8,164 nucleotides of DNA, taken from Verrucomicrobiota bacterium (GTDB lineage: Bacteria > Verrucomicrobiota > Verrucomicrobiia > Opitutales > Seribacteraceae). Positions 1 to 7,826 of the stretch are shown here, piece after piece (position 1 is the first letter of the stretch; each line of letters starts with the position of its first letter). The stretch is taken from positions 1 to 8,164 of the forward strand of contig JAURNO010000275.1 in the NCBI GenBank assembly GCA_030830145.1. The letters are read 5' to 3'. Made by a program: the position numbers and the translations under genes. Under the pieces are notes generated by a model that saw only the letters and a list, made by a program, of their open reading frames with translations, was not told the DNA's origin and ran no database searches.

Positions 1-388
1 CTCCATGCCCGAGGGCGAATCCGGTGGGCATGTTCAAGCCATCGGCAAAAGTTGAGATCTTGTCGGCCTTGCCGTCCTGATCCTTGTCCTCGAGGATGAA
101 CAACTTGTCATCGGCCTTCTCACCGGGCTTGAGTTGGGGGTAGGCCCATGTGCAAAGAACCCACAACCTGCCTTCAGCGTCCCATCGGAAACAGACCGGA
201 TTGGCTATCCCCATGGACTCGTCGGCGAAGAGGTTCACCTCGTAGCCCTCGGCTACCTGGAAGGACGCCAACTGGGCGGCCACCGAGTTATCCGCCTCGG
301 GCTTGGAAACGGACAGGGGATTCTGGGCAAGCGTCGTCCCGGCAAGAAGAAGGATGCCAATGCAAACAGGAACCAACGGATGGGACAT
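1..388 (-). CDS. PVC-type putative membrane-bound dehydrogenase / heme-binding family protein, N-terminal part (truncated by window edge)
   Basis: The reading frame is open from an ATG at 388 down to base 1 (129 codons), so the C-terminal part lies outside the window. Residues 1-21 look like a signal peptide (hydrophobic core VCIGILLLAG, likely cleavage after TLA before QN), so the protein should be exported. The rest reads like the start of the Pirellula/Verrucomicrobium 'putative membrane-bound dehydrogenase' domain (TIGR02604-type): AEGYEVNLFADE at about 46-57, NPVCFRWDAEGRLWV at about 63-77, TWAYPQ at 80-85, an acidic calcium-loop-like DKDQDGKADK at 101-110, and LNMPTGFALG near the break. 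Family members usually continue as a beta-propeller resembling soluble sugar dehydrogenases, often with HEAT-like repeats and a C-terminal heme-binding CxxCH domain; none of that is visible here. The exact substrate is unknown. I chose this ATG because it gives a clean signal peptide; no Shine-Dalgarno sequence precedes it. The gene follows tkt on the same strand after 96 bp. Confidence 0.82.
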   Translation of the reverse strand, partial: MSHPLVPVCIGILLLAGTTLAQNPLSVSKPEADNSVAAQLASFQVAEGYEVNLFADESMGIANPVCFRWDAEGRLWVLCTWAYPQLKPGEKADDKLFILEDKDQDGKADKISTFADGLNMPTGFALGHG

Positions 389-484
389 AGTTGCACTGAA
401 TCCAATACATACACCCACGACAAGGTATAATATCTCTTCTGAAAAAAAAGAGCAGGCGATGCCCTACCCTTTGCTCAATCAAAA
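389..484 (-). promoter_or_regulatory. Spacer between tkt and the dehydrogenase-like gene; possible promoter
   Basis: This 96-bp spacer separates two minus-strand genes. Read on the minus strand it holds a short imperfect hairpin (CTCTT...AAGAG, about 434-452) and, just after it, an AT-rich TATTATA (around 425-431) that could serve as a -10 element for the downstream secreted protein. No good -35 box at the usual spacing was found. The hairpin is not followed by a run of T on the minus strand, so it is not a typical intrinsic terminator for tkt. The assignment is weak. Confidence 0.2.
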
Positions 485-2482
485 TCAGGAACTCAATCCG
501 GCGAGAGCTGCCTGCTTGACGACGTTGTCGACTGAGATTCCGAGCTCACTCATCACAGTGTCGCCGGGTGCGGAGATGCCGAAGCGGTCGATCCCGACCA
601 CGACTCCGTCAAGACCGACGTATTTGCGCCAAAGATCGCTTACTCCGGCTTCCACCGCCAACCGGCTGCGGAAACTTTTCGGTAGTACGGATTCTCTGTA
701 ATCTGCGTCCTGACGGTCAAAGCGCTCCATGCAGGGCATGGAAATAACCCGTACTCCTTGGCCGAGTTTGTCGGCCGCTTCCAGAGCCAAGGACAATTCG
801 CTCCCTGAAGCCAAAATGATGAGTTCAAGCTCGCCTTCCTCCTTGCGGGCCACATAACCACCCTTCAATACGCCATTACGCCTCTCGGCCACGGGAATGA
901 AGTTGAGGTTAGGCAAATTTTGGCGGGTAAGGATGAGTCCAGTCGGTCCATCCGTACGTTGCAAGGCAGCGACGAAGGCACCGGCCGTTTCCTCCGGGTC
1001 AGCCGGGCGGATAATGTCCAAATTCGGTATGACACGAAGACCACTGGTCGTCTCGACTGGTTGGTGGGTGGGGCCGTCTTCCCCTACCCCGACCGAGTCA
1101 TGCGTCCAAATATGAAAAATAGGCAGACCTACGAGAGCGGAGAGGCGAACCGAACCGCGCATGTAATCGGCAAAAACGGCAAAGGTGGCTCCCGATGGAC
1201 GAAATATTCCATGGTAGCCGATCCCATTGACGATCGCCCCCATGGCATGCTCGCGAATGCCAAAGAGAAGATTTCGGCCGGACCGGTCGGCCCGGGAGAA
1301 ATCACCCATTTCCTTAAGGTAATTCTTGGTCGATCCATGAAGGTCGGCCGAACCACTCACGAGTAGCGGAAAAGCCTTCGCCAGATCATTAATGACTTGG
1401 GAACCCGCAGCCCGGGTCGCTACCTTGGCATCTTCGGCGAACACCTGTACTTGGTCCATCAGGTCAGAGGGAACTTCGCGGGTTAGTCCACTTTGCAGGA
1501 GAGCCGCTTTTTCAGGGTTGGCGGACTGCCAGGCGGAAAAAGTTGCATCCCATTGCTGACGCTTGCCCTTGAGCTCGGCTTTGCGGGCGTCAAAATAAGT
1601 GCGAACTTCATCCGAGACATAAAAAAGCTCCTCGGGCAACCCGAGTCCCTGCCGGGCGGATTCGGCGAACTTGGCTCCGCCTTCGCCGTGTCCGGCGGCG
1701 GTGCCCGCAACCTCGGGAATCCCCTTTCCGATGAGAGTCTTAACCTCGATAAAGGTGGGTTTGCCATTGGTATTGGCTCGTGCCCGGGCGAGGGCATCGG
1801 AAAGGGCTTGCAAGTCATGACCGTCTTCAATGCGAACGACTTCGAAACCGTAGGCGGCAAAGCGGTCCAATACGCTTTCACTCTGACTGGCGTCAGCCAT
1901 GGCGTCCAAGGTTACGTCGTTGGAATCGTAAATGAGCGTAAAGTTGTCCAAGCCCAAGTGTCCGCCGAGGGAAGCGGCTTCCGAAGCCACCCCTTCCTGC
2001 AAACAACCGTCCCCGGCCAAGCACACGACTTGGTGATTGAAAATTTCGTGTTCGGGAGTGTTGAAATGGGCAGCCGCCATCTTTGACGCAATCGCCATGC
2101 CTACTGCGTTACCGACTCCTTGCCCCAGGGGACCGGTTGTGCACTCGACTCCGGGAGTTTCGCCGAACTCGGGATGGCCCGGAGTTTTGCTGTGCAACTG
2201 GCGGAAGTTTTTGACTTCCTCGAGGGGAAGATCGAACCCGGCAAGATGAAGCCATCCGTACAGGAACATACTTCCGTGCCCGGCGGAAAGAACGAAACGG
2301 TCACGATTGATCCATTCTGCATCGGAAGGATCCATTTGGAGGTCTTGTCCGAACAGGACGGCCCCGACTTCGGCTGCGCCGAGGGGTAGCCCGAGGTGTC
2401 CGGAACTGCATGCGTGAATGGCGTCGATGGCCAAGCCTCTGGCCTGGTCAGCCGCTTGCTGAAGAATTTCTTGGTTTTGCAT
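485..2482 (-). CDS. tkt: Transketolase
   Basis: This is a complete 665-residue transketolase, close to the usual length of about 660-670. The enzyme uses thiamine diphosphate and a divalent metal to move two-carbon ketol units between sugar phosphates in the cytosolic pentose phosphate pathway. The N-terminal cofactor domain shows [10 protein letters not shown] (His29), LSAGHG (His69), TPGHPE (His103), GPLGQG (117-122), and the metal-binding GDG (157-159) with Asn188 about 30 residues later. His265 follows in AAGHGE. The pyrimidine domain carries the catalytic REHAMGA with Glu411, and GEDGPTHQP with Asp469 and His473. Arg520 in LTRQ matches a phosphate-binding residue. As I recall them, the E. 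coli TktA counterparts are His26, His66, His100, His261, Glu411, Asp469, His473 and Arg520, so all key residues appear intact. A C-terminal transketolase domain (about 545-665) completes it. The ATG at 2482 fits the family N-terminus; no Shine-Dalgarno sequence precedes it. An upstream AT-rich repeat may influence expression. Confidence 0.97.
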   Translation of the reverse strand: MQNQEILQQAADQARGLAIDAIHACSSGHLGLPLGAAEVGAVLFGQDLQMDPSDAEWINRDRFVLSAGHGSMFLYGWLHLAGFDLPLEEVKNFRQLHSKTPGHPEFGETPGVECTTGPLGQGVGNAVGMAIASKMAAAHFNTPEHEIFNHQVVCLAGDGCLQEGVASEAASLGGHLGLDNFTLIYDSNDVTLDAMADASQSESVLDRFAAYGFEVVRIEDGHDLQALSDALARARANTNGKPTFIEVKTLIGKGIPEVAGTAAGHGEGGAKFAESARQGLGLPEELFYVSDEVRTYFDARKAELKGKRQQWDATFSAWQSANPEKAALLQSGLTREVPSDLMDQVQVFAEDAKVATRAAGSQVINDLAKAFPLLVSGSADLHGSTKNYLKEMGDFSRADRSGRNLLFGIREHAMGAIVNGIGYHGIFRPSGATFAVFADYMRGSVRLSALVGLPIFHIWTHDSVGVGEDGPTHQPVETTSGLRVIPNLDIIRPADPEETAGAFVAALQRTDGPTGLILTRQNLPNLNFIPVAERRNGVLKGGYVARKEEGELELIILASGSELSLALEAADKLGQGVRVISMPCMERFDRQDADYRESVLPKSFRSRLAVEAGVSDLWRKYVGLDGVVVGIDRFGISAPGDTVMSELGISVDNVVKQAALAGLSS

Positions 2483-2540
2483 AGTCGTAGAGTAGGAGAA
2501 AAACTATTTGATTTACAAGGGCTCGCGGTCAATGGCGAGA

Positions 2541-2696
2541 ATTACTTGAATTTTTTTATCAAATGGGAAACAGAAGGGGTTTTTTGATAAATAATTACTC
2601 GTTTTTTTATCAAGTAGGGAGAATGAGGTTCGGTCTTGATAAATAATTACTCGTTTTTTTATCAAGTAAGGGTCGGAACGCTTAATCCTGATAAAT
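2541..2696. repeat. Tandem 52-bp-period repeat with internal palindrome in the tkt upstream region
   Basis: Two identical 33-bp copies lie at 2584-2616 and 2636-2668. Each begins with TTGATAAA and contains its exact reverse complement TTTATCAA near the other end, with an AT-rich centre (TAATTACTCGTTTT) between the arms. The copies are 52 bp apart, with a 19-bp unrelated spacer. A degenerate piece at 2688-2696 (CTGATAAAT) keeps the same 52-bp spacing and overlaps the region just before the end of the upstream gene's coding sequence. Another partial copy at about 2541-2564 keeps only the centre and right arm (ATTACT, then a T tract and ATCAA). The array fills most of the 199-bp gap between the unknown gene and tkt. 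It may be tandem operators, 3'-end hairpins or a small dispersed intergenic repeat; the sequence alone does not decide. Confidence 0.85.
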
Positions 2697-3833
2697 GACG
2701 TCCCGGGAACTGAGCTCGACGAGGTTGTCACCCGGGTTCACCTCGACCTCTTTGGACCATATGGTAACGACATTGGTGTTTTCGTCCTTGTCGATGCCGA
2801 TGATAAAATATTTCTCATCTGGAGGAAGGTCGCTCAAGGAAGCTTCCCCAAACGGATTGGTTCGGGCCCTCCCTACTTTTGCCTGCAACAAGATCGATTT
2901 GACGCCCAGGGCGACTTCGGGATTGGTGTTGAGGTTTTTCTCGGCATGAGCCCAAATTTCGGCAACGGACTTGATTTCCCCGGACAACGCTCGTTCGACG
3001 TTCATGTCCTTGAATAATTCGTGCAAATTTTGCGTAGTAAGATAAAATTCAGATGCTTGGGCAGGTTGAACCCTTCCGTCTTTGGTCCGCTTGGAAGCTT
3101 TTAATTTCAGGTTTGCGGGGACGGCTTCAATCTCAACGGCGGTTTCGGGAGCATACTCTTTTTCCCTTTTGGCGTTTATCTTGCCCAAAGTCGATGAATT
3201 GACCAATCTTTGGTATTCTTTATTGAGATTGGGATCGGCAAAAACTTGGCTGAGCGAGGGGACCGTCTTCTCAGGTGGTACTCCAGGAACCGGGGGAAGA
3301 GGGACTCCATCACGAACTTCAAGAGGTTGCCTTTCCATCGAAGCGACTTTCTCCTCGTCTCGATTTCGCAGCATAAAGGCTTGAAGTTCGCGATCTCCAG
3401 GCAAGGCGGAAGTCCTCAACGGAGAAAGGGAGGGAAGAGGTCCTACCGCTGATTTGGGAGAAAGGCTCGAGGGCGTAGATGAGGTTGCTGGTTTATTCTT
3501 TTCACCAGATTCGAGTTTCGGAGAGGTGACAAACGGACTTTTTCCAACAAAGGGGGAGGGTTTGACGAAAAGACCGGGATTGATGCGATACTGTTCGTAA
3601 GTAATCAAATTCACGTCCCCTTCGTCAATCCACTGAAATAGTGTTTGCCGAGCGGGATAAAGCAAGGGAACAAAACTCTTTTTGCCCTCGCTAAGCCTGA
3701 CGATCATCGCCCCATCCAAATCTTCCATTCGAATCGGTTTGGCGGAAAAAAACGAACCGATTTCAAAATCAGAGGTAACCTTTGCCTCTGTGGAACAAAG
3801 GAACATTATTAGTGATGTGATGGGCAATTTCAC
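2682..3833 (-). CDS. Exported protein of unknown function with Pro/Ser-rich linker
   Basis: I do not recognise this 383-residue protein. The start shown is a GTG at 3833. It gives a short signal-like N-terminus (Lys2, hydrophobic LPITSLIMFLC, possible cleavage after STEA at residue 17), which suggests export. An in-frame ATG ten codons in would remove most of that segment. Residues about 18-95 look folded (SFVPLLYPARQTLFQWIDEGDV, split here as SFVPLLYPAR and QTLFQWIDEGDV). Residues about 95-145 form a low-complexity Pro/Ser/Lys linker that includes a small duplication (KPSPFVGKSPFV). A second Pro-rich stretch (VPLPPVPGVPP) lies near 175-187. The C-terminal part from about 215 is charged and ends in a likely beta-rich segment (KYFIIGIDKDENTNVVTIW). 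No catalytic motif is visible. The stop codon overlaps the edge of the tandem repeat. The gene diverges from the ABC operon across 191 bp and precedes tkt on the same strand. The coding call rests on ORF length and the organised composition; the function is unknown. Confidence 0.75.
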   Translation of the reverse strand: MKLPITSLIMFLCSTEAKVTSDFEIGSFFSAKPIRMEDLDGAMIVRLSEGKKSFVPLLYPARQTLFQWIDEGDVNLITYEQYRINPGLFVKPSPFVGKSPFVTSPKLESGEKNKPATSSTPSSLSPKSAVGPLPSLSPLRTSALPGDRELQAFMLRNRDEEKVASMERQPLEVRDGVPLPPVPGVPPEKTVPSLSQVFADPNLNKEYQRLVNSSTLGKINAKREKEYAPETAVEIEAVPANLKLKASKRTKDGRVQPAQASEFYLTTQNLHELFKDMNVERALSGEIKSVAEIWAHAEKNLNTNPEVALGVKSILLQAKVGRARTNPFGEASLSDLPPDEKYFIIGIDKDENTNVVTIWSKEVEVNPGDNLVELSSRDVIYQD

Positions 3834-4024
3834 AAAGTTTATCTTTAGGCAAGGATTAGACTTACTTAATCAATGAGTGGTTTTGCTGATTTTGCAAAGG
3901 ATTTTTTGTTCTTGAAAGAAACAAAAGAAAAGATTTCCTATTTGATCTGCACAAATTCCATTTTCGACGACGCCTATACGCGAAACATTTATTTGGAAAC
4001 CAAACCCTAATAGAAATCCTCGAC
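3834..4024. promoter_or_regulatory. Divergent intergenic region between the unknown secreted gene and the ABC operon
   Basis: This 191-bp AT-rich gap must contain the start signals for both the minus-strand exported protein and the plus-strand ABC operon, since they are transcribed away from each other. An imperfect inverted repeat (TTTGTTCT...AGAAACAAA with one bulged base) lies at about 3905-3924 and could be an operator or merely an A/T-rich coincidence. I found no -35/-10 pair with convincing spacing. No Shine-Dalgarno sequence precedes the ATG at 4025. Confidence 0.4.
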
Positions 4025-4756
4025 ATGACAGATGATTCCAATCTTGAAATAATGATAGAGACCGAGGGTCTCAGCAAGTACTATGGCGACTTTATCGCCG
4101 TAGAAGACCTCAACTTCAGGATCCGCAAAGGCGAAGTCGTTGCGTTTCTCGGTCCAAACGGAGCGGGAAAAAGCACGACCATGAAGATGCTGACCGGATA
4201 TTTGGCTCCATCTGCAGGCACTGCCAAAATCTGCGGAATGGAAGTCGCACACAACCGAAACGAAGTCGCCAACCGAATAGGTTATCTGCCCGAAAACGGC
4301 CCTTTGTATGAAGAAATGACTCCCCTCGGGTTGCTCAACTTCTTCGGGGATGCCCGAAGCATGGACTCCTCGTTGAAAAACGAAAGGATCGAAAAGGTAA
4401 TCGAACAATGCTCCTTGAAGACGGTCCTGAACAAACCAATCGGAAAGCTTTCGCGCGGTTTTCGCCAACGGGTAGGCATGGCCAACGTACTTCTTCACGA
4501 ACCGGAAGTTCTCATCATGGACGAACCCACGGCCGGGTTGGACCCGAATCAAGTTCTTGAAGTCAGGAAGACGATCAAGGGATTGGGAAAGACCATTCTT
4601 CTGTCTACTCACATTCTTCAAGAGGTCCCGCAGGTAGCCGACCGCATTATATTGATCAACCAAGGTCGTCTCGTATTCGACGGCACCCCGGATGAACTGA
4701 AGGAAGAACCATCCCTCGACAGTTGGTTCAATCGTCAAACCATGGACGCAGCCTGA
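4025..4756 (+). CDS. ABC transporter ATP-binding protein, GldA/CcmA-like
   Basis: This 243-residue protein is a complete nucleotide-binding subunit that should hydrolyse ATP on the cytoplasmic face to drive the permease encoded next to it. Visible motifs in order are Walker A GPNGAGKST (43-51), a Q-loop region IGYLPENGPLY (85-95) in which Glu stands where Gln is usual, the signature loop LSRGFRQR (142-149), Walker B VLIMDEP (162-168) with catalytic Glu167, the D-loop GLDP (171-174), and the H-loop His196 in LLSTH. The Glu Q-loop and SRGF-type signature are common in the ABC-2 (CcmA/GldA/drug-export) family, so they need not mean loss of activity. The first ATG was used; a second in-frame ATG at 4052 (MIETEGLSKYYG) is equally plausible, since the family core starts there and neither has a Shine-Dalgarno sequence. 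The spacing to the permease gene is 36 bp, indicating an operon. The substrate cannot be read from this subunit. Confidence 0.95.
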   Translation: MTDDSNLEIMIETEGLSKYYGDFIAVEDLNFRIRKGEVVAFLGPNGAGKSTTMKMLTGYLAPSAGTAKICGMEVAHNRNEVANRIGYLPENGPLYEEMTPLGLLNFFGDARSMDSSLKNERIEKVIEQCSLKTVLNKPIGKLSRGFRQRVGMANVLLHEPEVLIMDEPTAGLDPNQVLEVRKTIKGLGKTILLSTHILQEVPQVADRIILINQGRLVFDGTPDELKEEPSLDSWFNRQTMDAA

Positions 4757-4792
4757 GCGCACCCCCCTTTTTAACCCAAATTCTTCGATTTC

Positions 4793-7780
4793 ATGAATGC
4801 ACAAGCCATTATCGCTGTCTTCAAACGCAACCTTGCTTCCTACTTCGGTAGCCCAAGTGGATATGTCTTCATCTGCGCCTTCCTCGTGGCCAGCGGAGTC
4901 GCCGCCTTCGGCACCGATGATTTCTTCAGTTCCAACCTCGCCAACCTCGATCAGTTAAACGAATGGTTGCCCATCATTCTTCTTGGTTTCATCCCCGCAA
5001 TTGCCATGAGCGTGTGGGCCGAGGAACGCCGTCAGGGCACCGACGAGTTGCTTCTCACCCTCCCCGGAAGCGACCTAGATGTTGTCCTAGGGAAATATTT
5101 GGGAGCCGTTGCAATTTTCTCGGTTTCGCTCATCGTTTCCCTTGGTGCAAACTATTTGGTTCTCATACAACTCGGCGAGCCTGACTTCGGACTACTTTTT
5201 TCAACCTACTTCGGTTACTGGTTCGTGGGGCTTTCCATGCTTGCAATCGGCATGGTCGCCTCTTTCCTCACTTCCAACCTGACCGTCGCCTTTGTTCTCG
5301 GAGTCACTTTCAATGCACCTCTCGCTCTTTTCGAATGGGGAATTTTTGAAAACTTTCTGGATTTCAGCAGGGGAATCATCAGTTTTTCTTCCATTACTTT
5401 CTTTGTTTCGCTGTCCGTAGCAATGCTCTACCTCTGTTCCATTCTGATCGGGCGTCGTCATTGGGCCGGCAGTCAGAATGGAGGGTTGAGGATTGCCCAC
5501 TACTCCGTTCGGGTTATTTCAGCGGTCGTAGTCGCTTACTCCTGCACCATTTTTGCCCGTAATCACGATATTATTAGAATCGATGCAACGGCAGAGCAAC
5601 TGAGCAGCCTGTCCGACGGTTCCATTGAAATCTTGAGGGAAATCGACTCGTTGGTCGAAATCGATGCTTTTATTTCTCCGTCCGATGCGATGCCCGAACA
5701 GTATGTTCAAACCCGTATCAACCTCCTTACAGCCCTTCGTGAAATCGACCGCGAAAGCAAAAACGTGACTGTTGAAATCCATACAATCTCTGCCGAGGAC
5801 AACGCCTCCACTACTGCCGAGAAATACGGCATAGAAAACCAAAACGGAGCCGAGCCCCCTCTTTTCGTGCAAGAGGAAGGTAGATTCATGCCTTGGCAAA
5901 AAGATCTTTACCTCGGTCTTGTCTTCAAGGGAAGCGGAGGTCAACAGAGCATTCCCTTTGTTTTCAAAGGATTGCCGGTCGAATACGAAATCATGAGAAC
6001 TCTCAAAACCGTGGCCGGTCCGAAAACCAAGAAGAAACTCGGTGTATTCAGTACCGATGCGCCTATGATGGGATCTCCCGGAATGGGCATGATGGGATTC
6101 AGCATGGGAGGCGGAACTCCTCCCTGGGAAGTCATTACCGAACTTCGGAAGCAATACGATGTCCAAGAAGTCACCGGGGGAACGATAAACAAAGGAGATT
6201 ACGATGCTTTGCTCGTCGTCCAACCCTCCACTTTGGACAATGCCAAGCTCGATGAACTCATTGCTGCGATAAAAGCTGGGATTCCTACGGCTATTTTCGA
6301 AGACCCTCTCCCTCTTATACAAGGCGGAATCACCGGGACCTACGACCCCCGTCGCAACAACCAACAGGGCGGTCCCGGTCAACCCCCTCCCACCCCGCCG
6401 GAAAAAGGCGACCTGAACAAACTTTGGGACCTATTGGGAGTACATTTCAATATGGATCCCAAGGAGCGTCTTGCGGCCATAAGGAAAGAGCTTGACGGTT
6501 TGTCCAAGATGGCTGCGTACAACCTTGCCCCCTTGAAAGGCAGGGTCCCTGAAATCGGCTCTTTCCTCGCGGCGATTGATGCTCTCGTCAAAAAAGGAAA
6601 TGAATTCGACGCCCGCCTGAAAGCCAATTCCTCTTTGAGTTCAAGCGATTGGGACAGTTTGAAATTGACCAGCCTACGAACTTCCTTGGAAAAGCTGGAT
6701 TCAAGCAACCCTTTTCGCAGAAGCGTTGAGCAGCAAATTATTGCTCCCGCGGAAAAGCGGTTGAACGGGATGGGAAAACGGATCTTGCGCGATTCGTTCA
6801 ACCCCTTCCCAAAAATTCCGAGATCTGATAATTTCCCCGAAGAGTTTGTTTACGTGGGAGGTTCCTCGAATTCCTTCGACGAAGGCCCGGTGACTTCCGA
6901 ATTGCAGTATTGCCTTTTCACTTGCCCCGGCAGACTGTTCGACAGAGGGCAAAGTTCGCTTTCTTTCAAACCATTGCTCAAAACCAAAGGAGGAAAACTA
7001 GCCGGCACCACTAGTTTGGACAATTTTTGGACTGGTGGAGTGTTTGGTTCTCCGCGTAGATTTAACCCCGAAAGAACCACTTTCAAGGGTAATGGAAGCC
7101 AAGACGTCATTGCCGCCTCCATTTCAGGTTCGGTTCAAGATGGCAACCAGTCAGCACAACTCAACGTCATCCTAGTCGCCGACTTGGATGTTTTGGCCGA
7201 TCCTTTTTACAATATCCGTAGTCAAGGTCCTGATTCATCTTTTCCTCTCGACGTGGACAACGTTACTTTCTCTTTGAACCTAATCGATCAGTTGGCGGGC
7301 GAAAACAGTTTGCTCGACATCCGCAACCGTAGACGCCAACACAGGACTTTGATCGAGTTTGAGAAAAATATCGAGGAAGCCCGAGAAGTCGCCTCCAAAA
7401 CCATCGCCGAGGCGGAAGAATCCATTCAGAATGTCTTGCGGGAGGAACAACGAAAACTCAACGAGGCTTTGGCCAGCGTTCAAAAAAATAATCAGGGGTC
7501 CATGACTCAAGGTCAGTTCATGCAGGTCCTTCAGACCGAAGGGGCGAAGCTCAACAAAAACTTGGAACGCAGGCAACGGGAATTGCGCAAGGAAGCGAAC
7601 ACCAAAATCAAAAGCGCGGAACGCAATCGTGACGAACTGATCAAGGCAAAGGAAGAATCGGTTCAGCTCTTGTCCGTGATTCTTCCCCCGATTCCGCTTC
7701 TCATCATTGCCCTTATCGTATTCATCAAGAAAAAAACCGCAGAGATTCAAGGAGCCATTGCATCCAGAGTTCGCTCCTAG
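4793..7780 (+). CDS. Fused ABC-2 permease (GldF-like) and GldG-like extracytoplasmic auxiliary protein
   Basis: This 995-residue membrane protein joins two parts that are separate genes (gldF, gldG) in Flavobacterium. Residues 1-221 are an ABC-2 permease with six likely membrane segments (about 24-40, 59-75, 104-125, 143-160, 164-183, 199-220) and the conserved WAEERRQGTDELLLTLP cytoplasmic stretch (75-91). A basic linker (221-240) leads to a seventh segment (240-255). A GldG/ABC-auxiliary domain follows: LSSLSDGSIEILREID (270-285), FKGLPVEYEIMRTLK (391-405), KKKLGVFSTD (413-422), and FSLNLIDQLAG...LLDIRNRR (826-848). Within it are a Met/Gly-rich loop (424-441), a Pro-rich linker (about 523-537) and a helical block (about 540-670). 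Residues about 851-955 are a highly charged likely coiled coil; a last membrane segment (957-978) ends in KKK, placing the short tail inside. With positive-inside charges, the large domain is extracytoplasmic. It should pair with the upstream ATPase and act with the downstream DUF4340 protein; the substrate is unknown. Confidence 0.92.
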   Translation: MNAQAIIAVFKRNLASYFGSPSGYVFICAFLVASGVAAFGTDDFFSSNLANLDQLNEWLPIILLGFIPAIAMSVWAEERRQGTDELLLTLPGSDLDVVLGKYLGAVAIFSVSLIVSLGANYLVLIQLGEPDFGLLFSTYFGYWFVGLSMLAIGMVASFLTSNLTVAFVLGVTFNAPLALFEWGIFENFLDFSRGIISFSSITFFVSLSVAMLYLCSILIGRRHWAGSQNGGLRIAHYSVRVISAVVVAYSCTIFARNHDIIRIDATAEQLSSLSDGSIEILREIDSLVEIDAFISPSDAMPEQYVQTRINLLTALREIDRESKNVTVEIHTISAEDNASTTAEKYGIENQNGAEPPLFVQEEGRFMPWQKDLYLGLVFKGSGGQQSIPFVFKGLPVEYEIMRTLKTVAGPKTKKKLGVFSTDAPMMGSPGMGMMGFSMGGGTPPWEVITELRKQYDVQEVTGGTINKGDYDALLVVQPSTLDNAKLDELIAAIKAGIPTAIFEDPLPLIQGGITGTYDPRRNNQQGGPGQPPPTPPEKGDLNKLWDLLGVHFNMDPKERLAAIRKELDGLSKMAAYNLAPLKGRVPEIGSFLAAIDALVKKGNEFDARLKANSSLSSSDWDSLKLTSLRTSLEKLDSSNPFRRSVEQQIIAPAEKRLNGMGKRILRDSFNPFPKIPRSDNFPEEFVYVGGSSNSFDEGPVTSELQYCLFTCPGRLFDRGQSSLSFKPLLKTKGGKLAGTTSLDNFWTGGVFGSPRRFNPERTTFKGNGSQDVIAASISGSVQDGNQSAQLNVILVADLDVLADPFYNIRSQGPDSSFPLDVDNVTFSLNLIDQLAGENSLLDIRNRRRQHRTLIEFEKNIEEAREVASKTIAEAEESIQNVLREEQRKLNEALASVQKNNQGSMTQGQFMQVLQTEGAKLNKNLERRQRELRKEANTKIKSAERNRDELIKAKEESVQLLSVILPPIPLLIIALIVFIKKKTAEIQGAIASRVRS

Positions 7781-7826
7781 ATAAGAACATTCTCACTTTT
7801 CAATCCTTCATCAGACTCTCAGACTC

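Noticed and set aside
434..452. Hairpin after tkt as an intrinsic terminator
   Set aside because: On the minus strand the T run falls in the loop and arm rather than after the stem, and the stem is only about five base pairs.
134..701. Plus-strand frames at 134-430 and 303-701
   Set aside because: They run antisense to the signal-peptide gene and the 3' end of transketolase, and show no protein-like features.
1493..2086. 197-codon plus-strand frame opposite transketolase
   Set aside because: It is antisense to the conserved cofactor-binding half of transketolase; the glycine-rich translation is a by-product of that sequence.
2584..2668. CRISPR-like pattern: two identical 33-bp repeats with a unique spacer
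   Set aside because: The spacer is only 19 bp, there are just two full copies, the unit is very AT-rich, and no cas gene is near. It fits a tandem palindromic intergenic repeat better.
2513..2731. 72-codon minus-strand frame across the tandem repeat
   Set aside because: Its translation simply repeats the DNA repeat (LIKK/LLDKK/PFDKK) and overlaps the end of the upstream gene; no start signal or conserved feature supports it.
4007..4804. 265-codon minus-strand frame opposite the ABC ATPase gene
   Set aside because: It is antisense to a gene with every ABC motif intact, and its translation shows no domain; it is a shadow of the real gene's codon pattern.
5519..6382. 287-codon minus-strand frame opposite the GldFG fusion gene
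   Set aside because: It lies wholly inside a well-supported gene and its translation has no recognisable family; it is an antisense shadow.
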